The notes under the pieces: generated by a model
Seen by the model: only the letters and a program-made list of their open reading frames with translations
Told to the model about the DNA's origin: nothing
Database searches by the model: none
Position numbers and translations under genes: made by a program
Shown here: piece by piece, positions 51,427-61,081 of the stretch
Layout of the letters: each line of letters opens with the position of its first letter
Numbering within the stretch: the first letter of the stretch is position 1
NCBI GenBank assembly: GCA_002336105.1
Contig: DDEQ01000036.1
Coordinates: forward strand, 1 to 64,000
Source of the DNA: Chthonomonas sp. UBA1950
GTDB lineage: Bacteria > Armatimonadota > Fimbriimonadia > Fimbriimonadales > Fimbriimonadaceae
Direction: 5' to 3'
Length of the DNA stretch: 64,000 nucleotides

Positions 51427-53478
51427 TTACTGGGTCAACCGATCAAATCTTCCGACCAGTTTGAAGATTTGGTCAGCAACCGAGACTAGGCTTAGTCGCG
51501 CAGTTCTCTTGGCTTCGTCGTCCACCATTATCATGGTGCCTTCGATGTACGCATCAACGCTCGGAGCGATTGATGAAGCGATACGGATACTCGCTGCAAC
51601 ATCAAAGCCTGATAGTTTTTCGCCCGCCGAGAGCAAGTTATATAGTTTTTCGCCAAGTTCGGAATCGAGATTAGCCCGATCAATTGTGTCTAGTGAGGCA
51701 CCAAACGCAAACCCCTTCTTTGAGGCACTCGCCAGAAGGTTATGGGTCCGCTTAGCCGCTGTAACCAGCGATTCAACTTCTTCAGCCTCCGTAATGGCTG
51801 TGACTCTAAACTGCACTAACTGTGGATCGGTGCTGGTTTCGATGGACGCGTCTAGAATGTCGTAACGAACACTAGGAAGGACGGCCGAGTAACGTGCCGA
51901 AAAGAGATCTTTCGTGGTGGATTTGATGAGCTCGGTATTCAGCTCAAGTCCTTGCTCGACATATGCAGCAATTGCCAAATCGAGAAGGTCGAGGTAGTCG
52001 GGGAGACGGCTCGCCCAAGCGAATCCAGCTTCGATAAGTTGAGTGACAGCTCTTCGTAGACCAAATGGATCGCTTGACCCGCTGGGGATAATCCCGATGC
52101 CCAAATATCCAGCTAATTTGTCTAGCGCGTCAGCCATGACAAGCCTAACGGCGGTCTGCTTGGCAACCGAATCAGATTCAACACATTTCGAAAGATCGTA
52201 TTGGGCGCTGATGGCAAAGCAAACCTCTTCAGGGAAGCCTTCGCGGCCTGCGTATTCGCCACCGATAATCCCCTGAAGGCTCGCAAGTTCACTCACGAGT
52301 CCAGTTGACAGGTCAGCTTTCGCATAGAGGCCTGCTTGTCTTGCGAATTCGACAGCGAGGTCATCGCCGCCCGTTAAAGAAGCGATTTTGGCCGCAACCG
52401 AAGACAGGCGATCTGCGCGTTGGCGGACGGTTCCGAGTTTTTCCTGGAAAAGAATCCCGCTGGTACGATCCAAAAAGGCTGACATCGAGAACTTCCGATC
52501 TTCGTCGTGGAAGAACTTTGCGTCATTAAACCGTGCATTTAGAACCCATGCGTTCCCAGCCCGAACCGAAGCATCTTCGCCAGAGTTTCGAACGAAGAGG
52601 AACCGATTCACGAGTTTGCCTTCGGCATCCCGAACGGGGAACATCTTCTCGTGCTTTGCCATTGCGGTGACGAGGACTGATTCGGGGAGCGCTAAGAACT
52701 CTTCTTTGAACTCGCCTTCAATGACAACTGGCCACTCCGTCAGGAATGTATTCTCGTCAACGAGAGAGGAAGTTAAGACCGGCACACCCGAGGCAACTTT
52801 GTTCGCCTGCGTCTGAATCGACTCTTTGCGAATGCTAGCCATCGGTTCTACATTTCTCGACCGGAGACCGGAGATCAGCTCATCGTAGTTGGCCACCACA
52901 AAGGCGTCAGGGTTGTAGAAACGGTGGCCTCGACTAGTGTTGGCAGATCGAACGCCTTCAATATCGAATTCGACAACGGTGGTTCCAAAAAGAGCGAGAA
53001 GCCAGCGGATGGGTCGGGCAAATCGCATTCTGGAGCTGCCCCATCGCATTGACTTCTCGAAGTTTAGGCCTCGAATCGTTTTTGGGAGCAGTTCCTTGAG
53101 CAACTCAACGGTATCCTGCCCCGGAATCTCTTTGGTCACCCAAACGTATTGCTCATCCTTTCTAACCGTGGAGACGTCAACGCCTTGTCCACGGCAGAAG
53201 CCGAGAAGAGCGTTTGTTGGGTTGCCATTGGCGTCGAATGCTGCTTTGAGGCTTGGCCCACGCATCTCTTTGACCGAGTCGGGCTGCTTTTCCAGCAAGC
53301 CACTTGCACTTACGATCAGTCTTCGAGGGGTACCGCAAGCGAAAACGACGTTCGTTTCGCCTAACACGCCAGCTTCCTTCAAACTCGAGCCAATTGAATC
53401 AGCCAAATCGGAATAGGCTTTTTCAACGAACGAGGCGGGAAGCTCTTCGCATCCAACTTCAAGGAGCAGGTCAGGCAT
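51427..53478 (-). CDS. glyS: Glycyl-tRNA synthetase beta subunit
   Basis: I choose the ATG at 53478 (683 residues), where the family usually starts (MPDLLLEVGCEELPASFVEK). The longer frame to 53499 adds 7 poor residues. Conserved segments include MRWGSSRMRFARPIRWLLAL, FPVRDAEGKLVNRFLFVRN, FNDAKFFHDEDRK and DPFGLRRAVTQLIEAG (HD/anticodon part). The beta subunit works with GlyQ (alpha), which is not in the window. It follows the NanE-ROK gene by 26 bases. Confidence 0.95.
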   Translation of the reverse strand: MPDLLLEVGCEELPASFVEKAYSDLADSIGSSLKEAGVLGETNVVFACGTPRRLIVSASGLLEKQPDSVKEMRGPSLKAAFDANGNPTNALLGFCRGQGVDVSTVRKDEQYVWVTKEIPGQDTVELLKELLPKTIRGLNFEKSMRWGSSRMRFARPIRWLLALFGTTVVEFDIEGVRSANTSRGHRFYNPDAFVVANYDELISGLRSRNVEPMASIRKESIQTQANKVASGVPVLTSSLVDENTFLTEWPVVIEGEFKEEFLALPESVLVTAMAKHEKMFPVRDAEGKLVNRFLFVRNSGEDASVRAGNAWVLNARFNDAKFFHDEDRKFSMSAFLDRTSGILFQEKLGTVRQRADRLSSVAAKIASLTGGDDLAVEFARQAGLYAKADLSTGLVSELASLQGIIGGEYAGREGFPEEVCFAISAQYDLSKCVESDSVAKQTAVRLVMADALDKLAGYLGIGIIPSGSSDPFGLRRAVTQLIEAGFAWASRLPDYLDLLDLAIAAYVEQGLELNTELIKSTTKDLFSARYSAVLPSVRYDILDASIETSTDPQLVQFRVTAITEAEEVESLVTAAKRTHNLLASASKKGFAFGASLDTIDRANLDSELGEKLYNLLSAGEKLSGFDVAASIRIASSIAPSVDAYIEGTMIMVDDEAKRTARLSLVSVADQIFKLVGRFDRLTQ

Positions 53479-53504
53479 CCCATAAAGGATACCGCCCATA
53501 CAAC

Positions 53505-54938
53505 TTAGGAAGGCATTGGTGGTGGGAAGAGCGCAAGAGCTGCCGCACCGTAAAGACCTGCATCGGTACCGAACGGACTTCGCTTAAGCCCAAGTCGGTC
53601 CACTTCAGGGGCGAGCCAGTCGCACAAGCCGACCGAGCCCGCGATGACAATGTCATCCGGAAAGTAAAGATCAGTGAGTGCCTGGATCGCTCCTTGGAGA
53701 GCCGTCACGGCATTTTGTATAGCTTCATCTGACGGGCTAGAGGTTAAGTTTTTCCCACCGAGAAGATCCTCATACGACTTACCACCAGGTGCTGGTAGAT
53801 CGTTGACACGCGGGTATTCGCCCCTTCGGCCCGACCAGATGTGTCCCTTTTGAACAAATCCGCAACCGACTCCAGTGCCGAGCGCGAGTGTAGCGACACG
53901 CTTGCCCGCAAACTGCGGCAAGCAGGCATGAGCCCATGCAGTAGCGTGCCCATCCCCGTGTGCAAAGGTGGGTTTGCCCAGCGTATTCTCGGAAAATCTT
54001 ATTCCTACGTGGTTTGGCATTAGGTATTCCTTTGCTTTCCACACTTCACCAACACGAGGATCCACTACCCCGCCGGTGCTAACTCCAACCTTTTCGACGC
54101 CTGAAGCAAGCACTTTCTCGCGTATCCAAGCTAGCCGCTCTCCCATGTCAACAGGGTTTCCGATTCGCTCAACAGACTCTAATTTCCAATCTTCGGTGAA
54201 GGTTGCAAACCTGAGCCAGGTTCCGCCAATGTCAACGGCTCCGACCTTCCCTTCAGTTATTGGATTTGGCATCAATGCCTTGGTCTGCTTGAGCGGATCG
54301 TTCAATGCACCGCCAACAATGACTCCAGATGCACCAATTCTGAGGGCAGCCTCGACCTGCCATTTCTCTGAAATACGTCCTTCAGCCAGAACGGGCACCG
54401 TCGCTGCCGCCACAACCTCGCGTAGCAGGTCCAGATCGGGCCCTTCGCTCATTGGGCGCTCCGCCGTATAGCCCCCAAGTGTTGTGCTGATCAAGTCGCA
54501 GCCCAGTTTTTCGGCGTTGATGGCGTTTTCGACGGTGTCAATGTCGGCAAGAACCAGCAACCCTTTCTGATGGGCGTAGTCGATGACTTCTTTCAGAGAC
54601 ACATTGTTTGGTCGCTGACGAGAAGTAGCATCGACGGCGACAATCTCAGCACCAGTCGATGCAACCTCATCGATTTCTAGTTTCGTAGAACTGATATAGA
54701 CAGGGCTGTCTTGGTAATTGCGCTTAATCAGTCCGATTGCTGGGAGGTCGGTTTGCTGACGTACAACTCTGATATTCTCGACGCCTTGCAATCGTAAGAT
54801 CTGAACTCCTTGATCTGCACTCGTTTGCGCAAGTAAGGCCAAGGCTTCCGGACGATCAACTGCAGAACCTTCACTGGCCTGTACCGAAGCAATCAAGCGG
54901 CACTTGCTGAGGATATTGAGAAAGTCTGCGGTTGTCAT
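53505..54938 (-). CDS. Fusion of N-acetylmannosamine-6-phosphate epimerase (NanE) and ROK kinase
   Basis: I choose the ATG at 54938 (477 residues). Residues 1-220 are a NanE TIM barrel: RLIASVQASEG, LRLQGVENIR, LADIDTVENAINAEKLGCDLISTTLGGYT, VLAEGRISEKWQVEAALRIGASGVIVGGA. Residues 230-477 are a ROK sugar kinase (VGAVDIGGTWLRFATF, STGGVVDP, ATLALGTGVGCGF). The usual ROK zinc motif with CxCGxxGC is absent. Together they would convert ManNAc to ManNAc-6-P and on to GlcNAc-6-P in sialic acid or amino sugar salvage. It lies upstream of glyS. Confidence 0.9.
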   Translation of the reverse strand: MTTADFLNILSKCRLIASVQASEGSAVDRPEALALLAQTSADQGVQILRLQGVENIRVVRQQTDLPAIGLIKRNYQDSPVYISSTKLEIDEVASTGAEIVAVDATSRQRPNNVSLKEVIDYAHQKGLLVLADIDTVENAINAEKLGCDLISTTLGGYTAERPMSEGPDLDLLREVVAAATVPVLAEGRISEKWQVEAALRIGASGVIVGGALNDPLKQTKALMPNPITEGKVGAVDIGGTWLRFATFTEDWKLESVERIGNPVDMGERLAWIREKVLASGVEKVGVSTGGVVDPRVGEVWKAKEYLMPNHVGIRFSENTLGKPTFAHGDGHATAWAHACLPQFAGKRVATLALGTGVGCGFVQKGHIWSGRRGEYPRVNDLPAPGGKSYEDLLGGKNLTSSPSDEAIQNAVTALQGAIQALTDLYFPDDIVIAGSVGLCDWLAPEVDRLGLKRSPFGTDAGLYGAAALALFPPPMPS

Positions 54939-54985
54939 ATCTTCATTCTGAATCGCAGGCAAGAATATTAGTCACTATTAATAAG

Positions 54986-55834
54986 ATGCGAAAAAAGGTT
55001 CTCGGAGTTTGCTTAGCGGTGTTGGCAATTGTTACTGCTTCACGCGGTCAAGATGCGCAGATACCGGTTGAACCAGGGGCGATGACCAAGAACCCAGCTT
55101 TCGCGAAAGTAAGAGTGGATCAGAGGCTTGGTGCGCAAATCCCGCTCGATACCGAGTTCACGGACGAGGATGGCAAGAAGGTAAAGATCGGTGACTTCTT
55201 CGGTAAGCGCCCTGTCTTGATCATGCCGATTTTCTACCGCTGCACGGGTGTTTGCGCCATCGAGATGGAATCGATTATTGCATCGCTCAAGAGAACAAAG
55301 GATGTTCAAATCGGTAAGGACCTGGAAGTGATCGCGGTCGATATCAACCCGCGTGAAACGCCTGAGCTAGCACGGAATAAGCGGATACAAGTTGTCAATG
55401 AATATGGAAACCGTGCGACGCTTCCAAACTGGCACTTCTTAACTGGGCCGACTTCGCAAGTCACCAAAGTGACCAACGCTATCGGCTTTTACTTTAATGA
55501 TGATGCGAAGGCGGATTGGGTTGATCACCCATCGGGTGTGGTGATTGCGACGCCGAAGGGAATTGTCTCGCGGTACATGCTTGGGATGACTTATGAGGAT
55601 GCCGTTTTGCGACAGGCAGTCGGAATCGCAAATCAAGAAGAAGTCGGAAAGGCATCGACAGAACTATTCTTTGGGTGTATTCATGTCGATAGTGCAACGG
55701 GTAAGCGCACACTTGTTATCGAAAATGTTCTGAAGGTTCTAGCCGCTTTCACGATAATCGGCATCATCACGTTTATTGCTGGCTTCTCTTTATTCAAGAA
55801 GAAAGACGCATCACAACCAGGTGATAACGCGTAA
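54986..55834 (+). CDS. SCO1/SenC-family copper-binding thioredoxin-fold protein
   Basis: I choose the ATG at 54986 (282 residues). The protein has a signal peptide (KVLGVCLAVLAIVTAS), a SCO1/SenC thioredoxin domain with the copper pair Cys86 and Cys90 (YRCTGVC) and His180 (WVDHPSG), and a C-terminal membrane helix (about residues 252-272). SCO proteins deliver copper to cytochrome oxidase CuA. No oxidase gene is seen here. The C-terminal anchor is unusual for a protein that also has a signal, but known in this group. Confidence 0.88.
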   Translation: MRKKVLGVCLAVLAIVTASRGQDAQIPVEPGAMTKNPAFAKVRVDQRLGAQIPLDTEFTDEDGKKVKIGDFFGKRPVLIMPIFYRCTGVCAIEMESIIASLKRTKDVQIGKDLEVIAVDINPRETPELARNKRIQVVNEYGNRATLPNWHFLTGPTSQVTKVTNAIGFYFNDDAKADWVDHPSGVVIATPKGIVSRYMLGMTYEDAVLRQAVGIANQEEVGKASTELFFGCIHVDSATGKRTLVIENVLKVLAAFTIIGIITFIAGFSLFKKKDASQPGDNA

Positions 55835-55846
55835 AATAGAAGCCTA

Positions 55847-56107
55847 ATGCCAAGGAAGGTTGTACTTAACGTCATCGTTTTGATGGCGGGGGTCATCGTC
55901 GGTGTGTTGCTAACATACAGGACGTGGCTAGGTTATTTCAGCCTAAGGCATCAAGTCGAAGAGCAGAAATCCGAGTTTCGAAATGCCGCCGAGCACCGAA
56001 ACGATGTAGTTCGCCGGACGGCTCAAGTCGATAGCGATTCTGGAAGAGAGGCTTTGGCACGAAACCAAGGCTGGCACATCAAGGGTGAACAAGCCCTCGA
56101 TCGGTAG
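55847..56107 (+). CDS. Small membrane-anchored coiled-coil protein
   Basis: This 86-residue protein starts 12 bases after the SCO gene. It has one membrane helix (residues about 5-24, VVLNVIVLMAGVIVGVLLTY) and a charged helical segment (FSLRHQVEEQKSEFRNAAEHR). No family is recognised. Its place in the run suggests it is expressed with its neighbours. Confidence 0.6.
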   Translation: MPRKVVLNVIVLMAGVIVGVLLTYRTWLGYFSLRHQVEEQKSEFRNAAEHRNDVVRRTAQVDSDSGREALARNQGWHIKGEQALDR

Positions 56108-56113
56108 GCTCAC

Positions 56114-56707
56114 ATGTTAACGCTACTCCTGATGACTTGGGTAAGCGGTGATTCGTGGCAGAGTGAACGAGACATCACCTACTCACTTATTGGCCAAGAT
56201 TACAAAACCGAAGAAATATATAAGATTGATTCGGTTTTCTCTAACAGAAGAGACGGATTCTTCTTGCGGACCTCCACGATTCTCAAGGCGTCGAAAGTTG
56301 GCGACGATTTAGTTCCGCCCTCCAAAGGGACTGAGGCGAGTGTTCGCCTTCAGAGGTTTAACCCCTCTGGAACTTTTGTGTCTGGTCCGCTACCGAATGA
56401 TCCTATCGAGGCTGCGGCAGAGCGGATCGAGCGGCTCATCATGGGGCCAACCTTGAAGTCTTCATCGACTTTTTCTGCAATACCAACTCCAGTATCAACC
56501 GAGAAAACGAAATATGTCATCTCTTTGAAAGTCGATGCGGGCGACGGATTTGTAGTAAGAGGGGAGTGTTTAATCTTAAACAAATCGAGGCTGATCGAGA
56601 AGATGACTCTTCACGCTTCGAAAGTGAAGGTTCCAGGCGGATACGATTTAGCGGATGTGACCATCGAACAAACCTTGGTCAAATCGAGTCTCGATAATAG
56701 ACAATAG
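56114..56707 (+). CDS. Hypothetical exported protein
   Basis: This 197-residue protein has a short hydrophobic start (MLTLLLMTWVSG) and a beta-rich body (YSLIGQDYKTEEIYKIDSVFSN, KYVISLKVDAGDGFVVRGECLI, KVKVPGGYDLADVTIEQTLV). I recognise no family. It follows the preceding gene by 6 bases and ends 40 bases before comM. Confidence 0.65.
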   Translation: MLTLLLMTWVSGDSWQSERDITYSLIGQDYKTEEIYKIDSVFSNRRDGFFLRTSTILKASKVGDDLVPPSKGTEASVRLQRFNPSGTFVSGPLPNDPIEAAAERIERLIMGPTLKSSSTFSAIPTPVSTEKTKYVISLKVDAGDGFVVRGECLILNKSRLIEKMTLHASKVKVPGGYDLADVTIEQTLVKSSLDNRQ

Positions 56708-56747
56708 TCTTGCGGGGATAGTAGGACTTCGCGCTATCCTTGGATTC

Positions 56748-58265
56748 ATGATTGCGCAGGCTCATTCGGCCACCCTAATTGGCATTGAAGCCTTGCCGAT
56801 TGTTGTCGAGACGGACTTAATAGGCCAACGTAGCGACGCCTCCTCCAATTTTGTCCTCGTTGGCCTTCCCGATAAAGCCGTGAACGAGAGTCGGGATCGC
56901 GTGAAAACCGCGATGATCAACTCGGGGCTCGATTTTCCAAATAAGCGGATTCTCTGCAATTTGGCTCCCGGCGATATTCGCAAAGAAGGTCCCTGGCTCG
57001 ATCTTCCGATGGCAGTTTCGCTTTGTGCGGTCAGTGGTTTGGTCTCTCCGTCGGAACTCGACGGCACTTTGATGCTTGGCGAACTCGGGTTGGATGGGAA
57101 TCTGCGACCTATAGATGGAGCCGTCAGCATAGCTTTGATGGCGTTAGAAAAGGGCTTTCGAAGGTTGATCGTCCCCGCACAAAACGCTCAAGAGGCTGCA
57201 GTGGCTGTTGGCGTCGATGTCTACGGGGTGAACAACTTAGTCGAAGCCGTCGAGATTCTCAACGGTGCATTCGCGACTCCAGTGACATTCTCAGACGCTC
57301 CCGAAGATCGGATTCCCGAATACTTAGTCGATTTTGGAGATGTGAAAGGTCAAAAGCATGCGGTTCGCGCCTTGGAAATCTCGGCGGCTGGTGGACACAA
57401 CATTCTTATGGTCGGCCCGCCAGGAAGCGGAAAGACCATGTTGGCGAGACGATTACCGACGATTTTGCCGCCTCTGGCACTAGAAGAAGCCATTGAAGTC
57501 ACGAGAATCCATAGCGCAAGTGGTCAAAAGGCGGGCAAATCAGGTCTGATTTGGGAGCGTCCGTTCCGTTCTCCTCACCACAGTGCTTCGTATGCCGCGA
57601 TTGTGGGCGGTGGCAAGAACCCGAAACCGGGCGAAATCTCCATGGCACATCACGGGTGCCTCTTCCTCGATGAGATGCCCGAATTGGATCGGTCGGTCCT
57701 CGAGGCGCTGAGACAGCCGTTAGAAGATGGTGTTGTGACGGTTGCGCGAGTTCAAAACACGCTTACCTTTCCGGCAGAGTGCATTTTGGTTGGAGCCATG
57801 AATCCGTGCCCATGCGGCTATCGGGGTTACCCTGAGCAGAAGTGCGTTTCGAATCCTCAGACGTGCCTGAAATATGCCAGCAAGATCAGTGGTCCTTTAA
57901 TGGATCGAATCGATTTGCACATCGAAGTACCGCGTCTTAAGCCGGATGAGATGCTCGATATGCAACCCGGAGAACCCAGCGCCGCAATTCGAGAGCGCGT
58001 GCTCATCGCACGAGAGAAACAGCACCGACGGCTAGGCAATCATCGCACGAATTCGAAGATTTCGCCCAAAGAGATTAGGAACCTCATCGTGCTTGATAAA
58101 GAAAGCGAAGACTTTCTCAGGGTCGTGGTCGCACGTTTGGGGCTCTCGGCAAGAGTGTTTGATCGAATCCTCAAGGTGAGTAGAACGATTGCGGACTTGG
58201 CGAATAGCGAGTCCGTGACAAAGGCTCATATTGCCGAAGCCGTCCAGTACCGTGAGCGCGGTTAG
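56748..58265 (+). CDS. comM: ComM/YifB-family AAA+ ATPase
   Basis: This 505-residue protein has the ComM plan: N-terminal Lon-like (ChlI) domain (VLVGLPDKAVNESRDRVKTA, LNLAPGDIRKEGPWLDLPMA), Walker A GPPGSGKT (223-230), FRSPHHSASYAAIVGGG, Walker B CLFLDEMPE, a zinc loop (NPCPCGYRGYPEQKCVSNP) and LMDRIDLHIEVPR. ComM is a hexameric helicase that promotes branch migration in natural transformation, which would fit the pilus genes in this window. Length is normal. Confidence 0.93.
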   Translation: MIAQAHSATLIGIEALPIVVETDLIGQRSDASSNFVLVGLPDKAVNESRDRVKTAMINSGLDFPNKRILCNLAPGDIRKEGPWLDLPMAVSLCAVSGLVSPSELDGTLMLGELGLDGNLRPIDGAVSIALMALEKGFRRLIVPAQNAQEAAVAVGVDVYGVNNLVEAVEILNGAFATPVTFSDAPEDRIPEYLVDFGDVKGQKHAVRALEISAAGGHNILMVGPPGSGKTMLARRLPTILPPLALEEAIEVTRIHSASGQKAGKSGLIWERPFRSPHHSASYAAIVGGGKNPKPGEISMAHHGCLFLDEMPELDRSVLEALRQPLEDGVVTVARVQNTLTFPAECILVGAMNPCPCGYRGYPEQKCVSNPQTCLKYASKISGPLMDRIDLHIEVPRLKPDEMLDMQPGEPSAAIRERVLIAREKQHRRLGNHRTNSKISPKEIRNLIVLDKESEDFLRVVVARLGLSARVFDRILKVSRTIADLANSESVTKAHIAEAVQYRERG

Positions 58266-58281
58266 CGTATGCTGGTTAAGC

Positions 58282-59124
58282 ATGAAGGTTTATATTTCCG
58301 CCGACATTGAAGGCATCACTGGGTTAGTTTCTTGGTCGCAGTGTGGACGCCCCGACGGCAAGCACTTTGACTTCGATTTCGCTCGGAGAATGATGACGCA
58401 CGATGTGAACGCGGCGATTCGTGGCCTTCGTGCTGCCGGAGCCACCGAAGTGGTAGTCAAAGACTCGCACGGTAACAGCAAGAACCTTCTGATTGATGAA
58501 CTCGAACCAGGGACACAACTCATTAGCGGTCACGGATCTCGAACGGACGGCATGATGAACGGCATTGACGAGACATTTGATGCTGCTGTCCTGGTTGGTT
58601 ATCACGGTATGGCAGGGACGCTTCACGGCATCATGGAGCACACTATTACAGGTGGCGTTCATCGTCTCAAATTCAATGATTTGCCCTGCGGAGAAATGGG
58701 TTTGAGCGCTGGAGTTGCTGGACGATACGGGGTTCCGCTCATCATGGTGAGCTCAGATATTGCAGGGTGCGAGGAAGCCAAGGCGCTCATCCCGGGAATC
58801 CACACAGCTGCCGTAAAAGAAGGTTATGGACGGTACATGGGGCGACTTCTTCATCCGTCTGAGACTGGACCGATGATCGAAAAAGCTGCGAAAGATGCCC
58901 TTGAGAACAAAGCCTCGATCAAGCCGCATGTCTGGGCTGAACCGAGTTCATTCACGATTGAATTTAACCGGTCAGAGGAGGCGGATATGTGTGTCCGGCA
59001 TCTCGGCGTTTCTCGAGTGGATGCTTTCACGGTTGCAGGTCAATATGGAACCTATCAGGAAGCGCATCAGGTGCTTTGGGCATTGATGAGCTTGAGTTTC
59101 GAAGGGATCGGCTCTCAACACTAA
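58282..59124 (+). CDS. M55 family D-aminopeptidase (DppA-like)
   Basis: I choose the ATG at 58282 (280 residues); the 58231 frame overlaps comM. The family start MKVYISADIEGITG holds metal ligands Asp8 and Glu10; further candidates are His63 (KDSHGN), His108 (VGYHGM) and Glu138 (PCGEMG). DppA cleaves D-Ala-D-Ala and other D-dipeptides released from peptidoglycan. It stands before two LD-carboxypeptidase genes, so a murein-peptide salvage role fits. Confidence 0.92.
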   Translation: MKVYISADIEGITGLVSWSQCGRPDGKHFDFDFARRMMTHDVNAAIRGLRAAGATEVVVKDSHGNSKNLLIDELEPGTQLISGHGSRTDGMMNGIDETFDAAVLVGYHGMAGTLHGIMEHTITGGVHRLKFNDLPCGEMGLSAGVAGRYGVPLIMVSSDIAGCEEAKALIPGIHTAAVKEGYGRYMGRLLHPSETGPMIEKAAKDALENKASIKPHVWAEPSSFTIEFNRSEEADMCVRHLGVSRVDAFTVAGQYGTYQEAHQVLWALMSLSFEGIGSQH

Positions 59125-59187
59125 GCATTCGTTGGTTAGCCTCTTTGTCGATGCGGTTCGGGCTCGACAAGAGGCTAAACTTATTCT

Positions 59188-60093
59188 GTGCGTCATCCGA
59201 GTCCATTGCGTCCCGGGGCAACTATCGCCCTTGTATCGCCTTCTTCGAAGATTGAAAACGGCCCAGAAAAGACCAAGACCGCCATTAATGTTCTGACTGG
59301 AGCTGGTTACCGGGTGAGAGTTATGCCCAATGCGTTCGGGCGATGGCGATACATGGCGGGAACGGATGAGGAGCGTGCCGGCGATCTTCAATCCGCGTTC
59401 GACGATCCATCGATCGACGGCGTCATGTGCGTGAGAGGCGGGTACGGATGTGCAAGGCTACTCAAGCATTTGGATATCGCTCGGATTGCTGCGAGCGGAA
59501 AGCTGTTCATCGGGTACAGCGACATCACCGCCTTGCACCTCGCCATCAACAACGAGGGTCTGACTACACTTCATGGTCCGATGGCAGCCAGTTTTCATGA
59601 GAAGCGCGACACATGGGTGATGGCCTCATGGTTAGCGGCGCTCAGGGGCGATTTTTCTACTCCACTGGATGCGCCGAAGGCTAAAACACTTGTCCCAGGG
59701 ATCGCGGAGGGGGAGCTAATCGGCGGATGTCTGACTCTCATTGCTGACGCCGCGGGAACGCCTTGGCAGATCAACGCAACGGGACGACTGATGCTCTTGG
59801 AAGACGTAGGCGAAGAAGCTTATCGGATCGACGCCATGCTCACGCACCTGCTGAACGCCGGAGCCTTCGACGGGGTAACAGGTTTGGTCATCGGAGAAAT
59901 GACAGATACTGACGGCAAAGGTGAGCCGACCAGTTGGCGCGAAATCGTCAAAGAACGACTCGAACCGCTTGGAATCCCGACGGTTATCGACTTTCCGTGC
60001 GGCCACGTGAAAAATGTGCGAACGCTCGGCCTTGGACTCCGGGCTAAGCTCGATGCTGAACAAGGCACTCTTACCTTCTTGGAGAACCTCTGA
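59188..60093 (+). CDS. S66 LD-carboxypeptidase, copy 1
   Basis: This 301-residue protein starts at GTG 59188. It is an S66 (LdcA/MccF) serine peptidase: RGGYGCARLL, nucleophile Ser111 in GYSDITALH, Glu205 (LMLLEDVGEE) and His273 (DFPCGHVKN). LdcA removes D-Ala from L,D-linked murein tetrapeptides in the cytoplasm; MccF cleaves microcin C. The context favours murein recycling. The next gene, a paralogue, starts 2 bases after the stop. Confidence 0.92.
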   Translation: MRHPSPLRPGATIALVSPSSKIENGPEKTKTAINVLTGAGYRVRVMPNAFGRWRYMAGTDEERAGDLQSAFDDPSIDGVMCVRGGYGCARLLKHLDIARIAASGKLFIGYSDITALHLAINNEGLTTLHGPMAASFHEKRDTWVMASWLAALRGDFSTPLDAPKAKTLVPGIAEGELIGGCLTLIADAAGTPWQINATGRLMLLEDVGEEAYRIDAMLTHLLNAGAFDGVTGLVIGEMTDTDGKGEPTSWREIVKERLEPLGIPTVIDFPCGHVKNVRTLGLGLRAKLDAEQGTLTFLENL

Positions 60094-60095
60094 AC

Positions 60096-61016
60096 TTGAA
60101 GAAACTCAAACCCATTCTTCCTGGCGACACGATCGCTTTCGTGACCCCCGCCTCGCCGATTCCAGCCGAGCGGTTGGAGTTTATGACGAATCTGTTAGAG
60201 TCAGAAGGCTACAAGATTAAGGTTTTCCCCCATGCACTTGATAGTGCGGATTACCTCGCCGGAACAGATCAAGACCGCGCAGCAGACCTGATGGCGGCAT
60301 TTGAAGACCCAGAAGTCACTGCCGTGATGTGTACTCGCGGAGGATATGGGTGTTCGCGCATATTGCCCTACCTCGATCTTGACAAGATTGCCTCGGGAAA
60401 CAAAGCGCTCATGGGCTTTAGCGACATCACCGTTTTGCATGTCGCGCTTAATAACCGAGGCTTGCCGACAATACACTGTCCGATGGCGATCACCCTCAGT
60501 TATCCTCGCGAAGAGATCGTATACGAGTCATTTAAGCGAGTATTGCGAGGCGATCTTAACATTCCGGTTGATGCTCCGAAGGCAACGACGGTAGTTCCCG
60601 GTGTGACAGAAGGTGTTGTCGTTGGCGGGTGTCTGGTGCTTCTGCAGGATTCGATTGGAACCCCGGAAGCTCTAGACTGCGAAGGCAAAATCTTAGCGAT
60701 CGAAGGCGTCGACGATCCTGCGCACCGGGTCGATGCTATCTTCACTCATCTTCGGAATTCGGGCACGATTCAAAAGGCTGCTGGGTTGCTGATTGGGGAG
60801 ATGACCCGTGCAGATGAGCGTCACGATGCCTCAATTGGTCAGCGTCCTTGGCAAGATATCGTTGCAGATCGTGTGGGTGATCTTGGAATTCCAACACTCA
60901 TCAACTATCCCTTCGGCCATTTCAAAACGATGATGTCCTTACCGTTCGGGATTAACGCCCGACTTGATGCCACAAACGGAACCTTCGAGTACACAGAAAC
61001 ACTGTTCGAATCATAA
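60096..61016 (+). CDS. S66 LD-carboxypeptidase, copy 2
   Basis: This 306-residue protein starts at TTG 60096, 2 bases after its paralogue. Catalytic residues are Ser109 (GFSDITVLH), Glu203 (LAIEGVDDP) and His275 (NYPFGHFKT). The same motifs occur as in copy 1 but the sequences differ along their length, so the duplication is not recent and the two may have different substrates. Together with DppA they form a peptidase group. Confidence 0.92.
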   Translation: MKKLKPILPGDTIAFVTPASPIPAERLEFMTNLLESEGYKIKVFPHALDSADYLAGTDQDRAADLMAAFEDPEVTAVMCTRGGYGCSRILPYLDLDKIASGNKALMGFSDITVLHVALNNRGLPTIHCPMAITLSYPREEIVYESFKRVLRGDLNIPVDAPKATTVVPGVTEGVVVGGCLVLLQDSIGTPEALDCEGKILAIEGVDDPAHRVDAIFTHLRNSGTIQKAAGLLIGEMTRADERHDASIGQRPWQDIVADRVGDLGIPTLINYPFGHFKTMMSLPFGINARLDATNGTFEYTETLFES

Positions 61017-61081
61017 ATTGTGAAAACAGTTGCCTTCGTTAACTTTGGAGGCAGATTGGTTTGGTTAGACTAGAGGGCACC

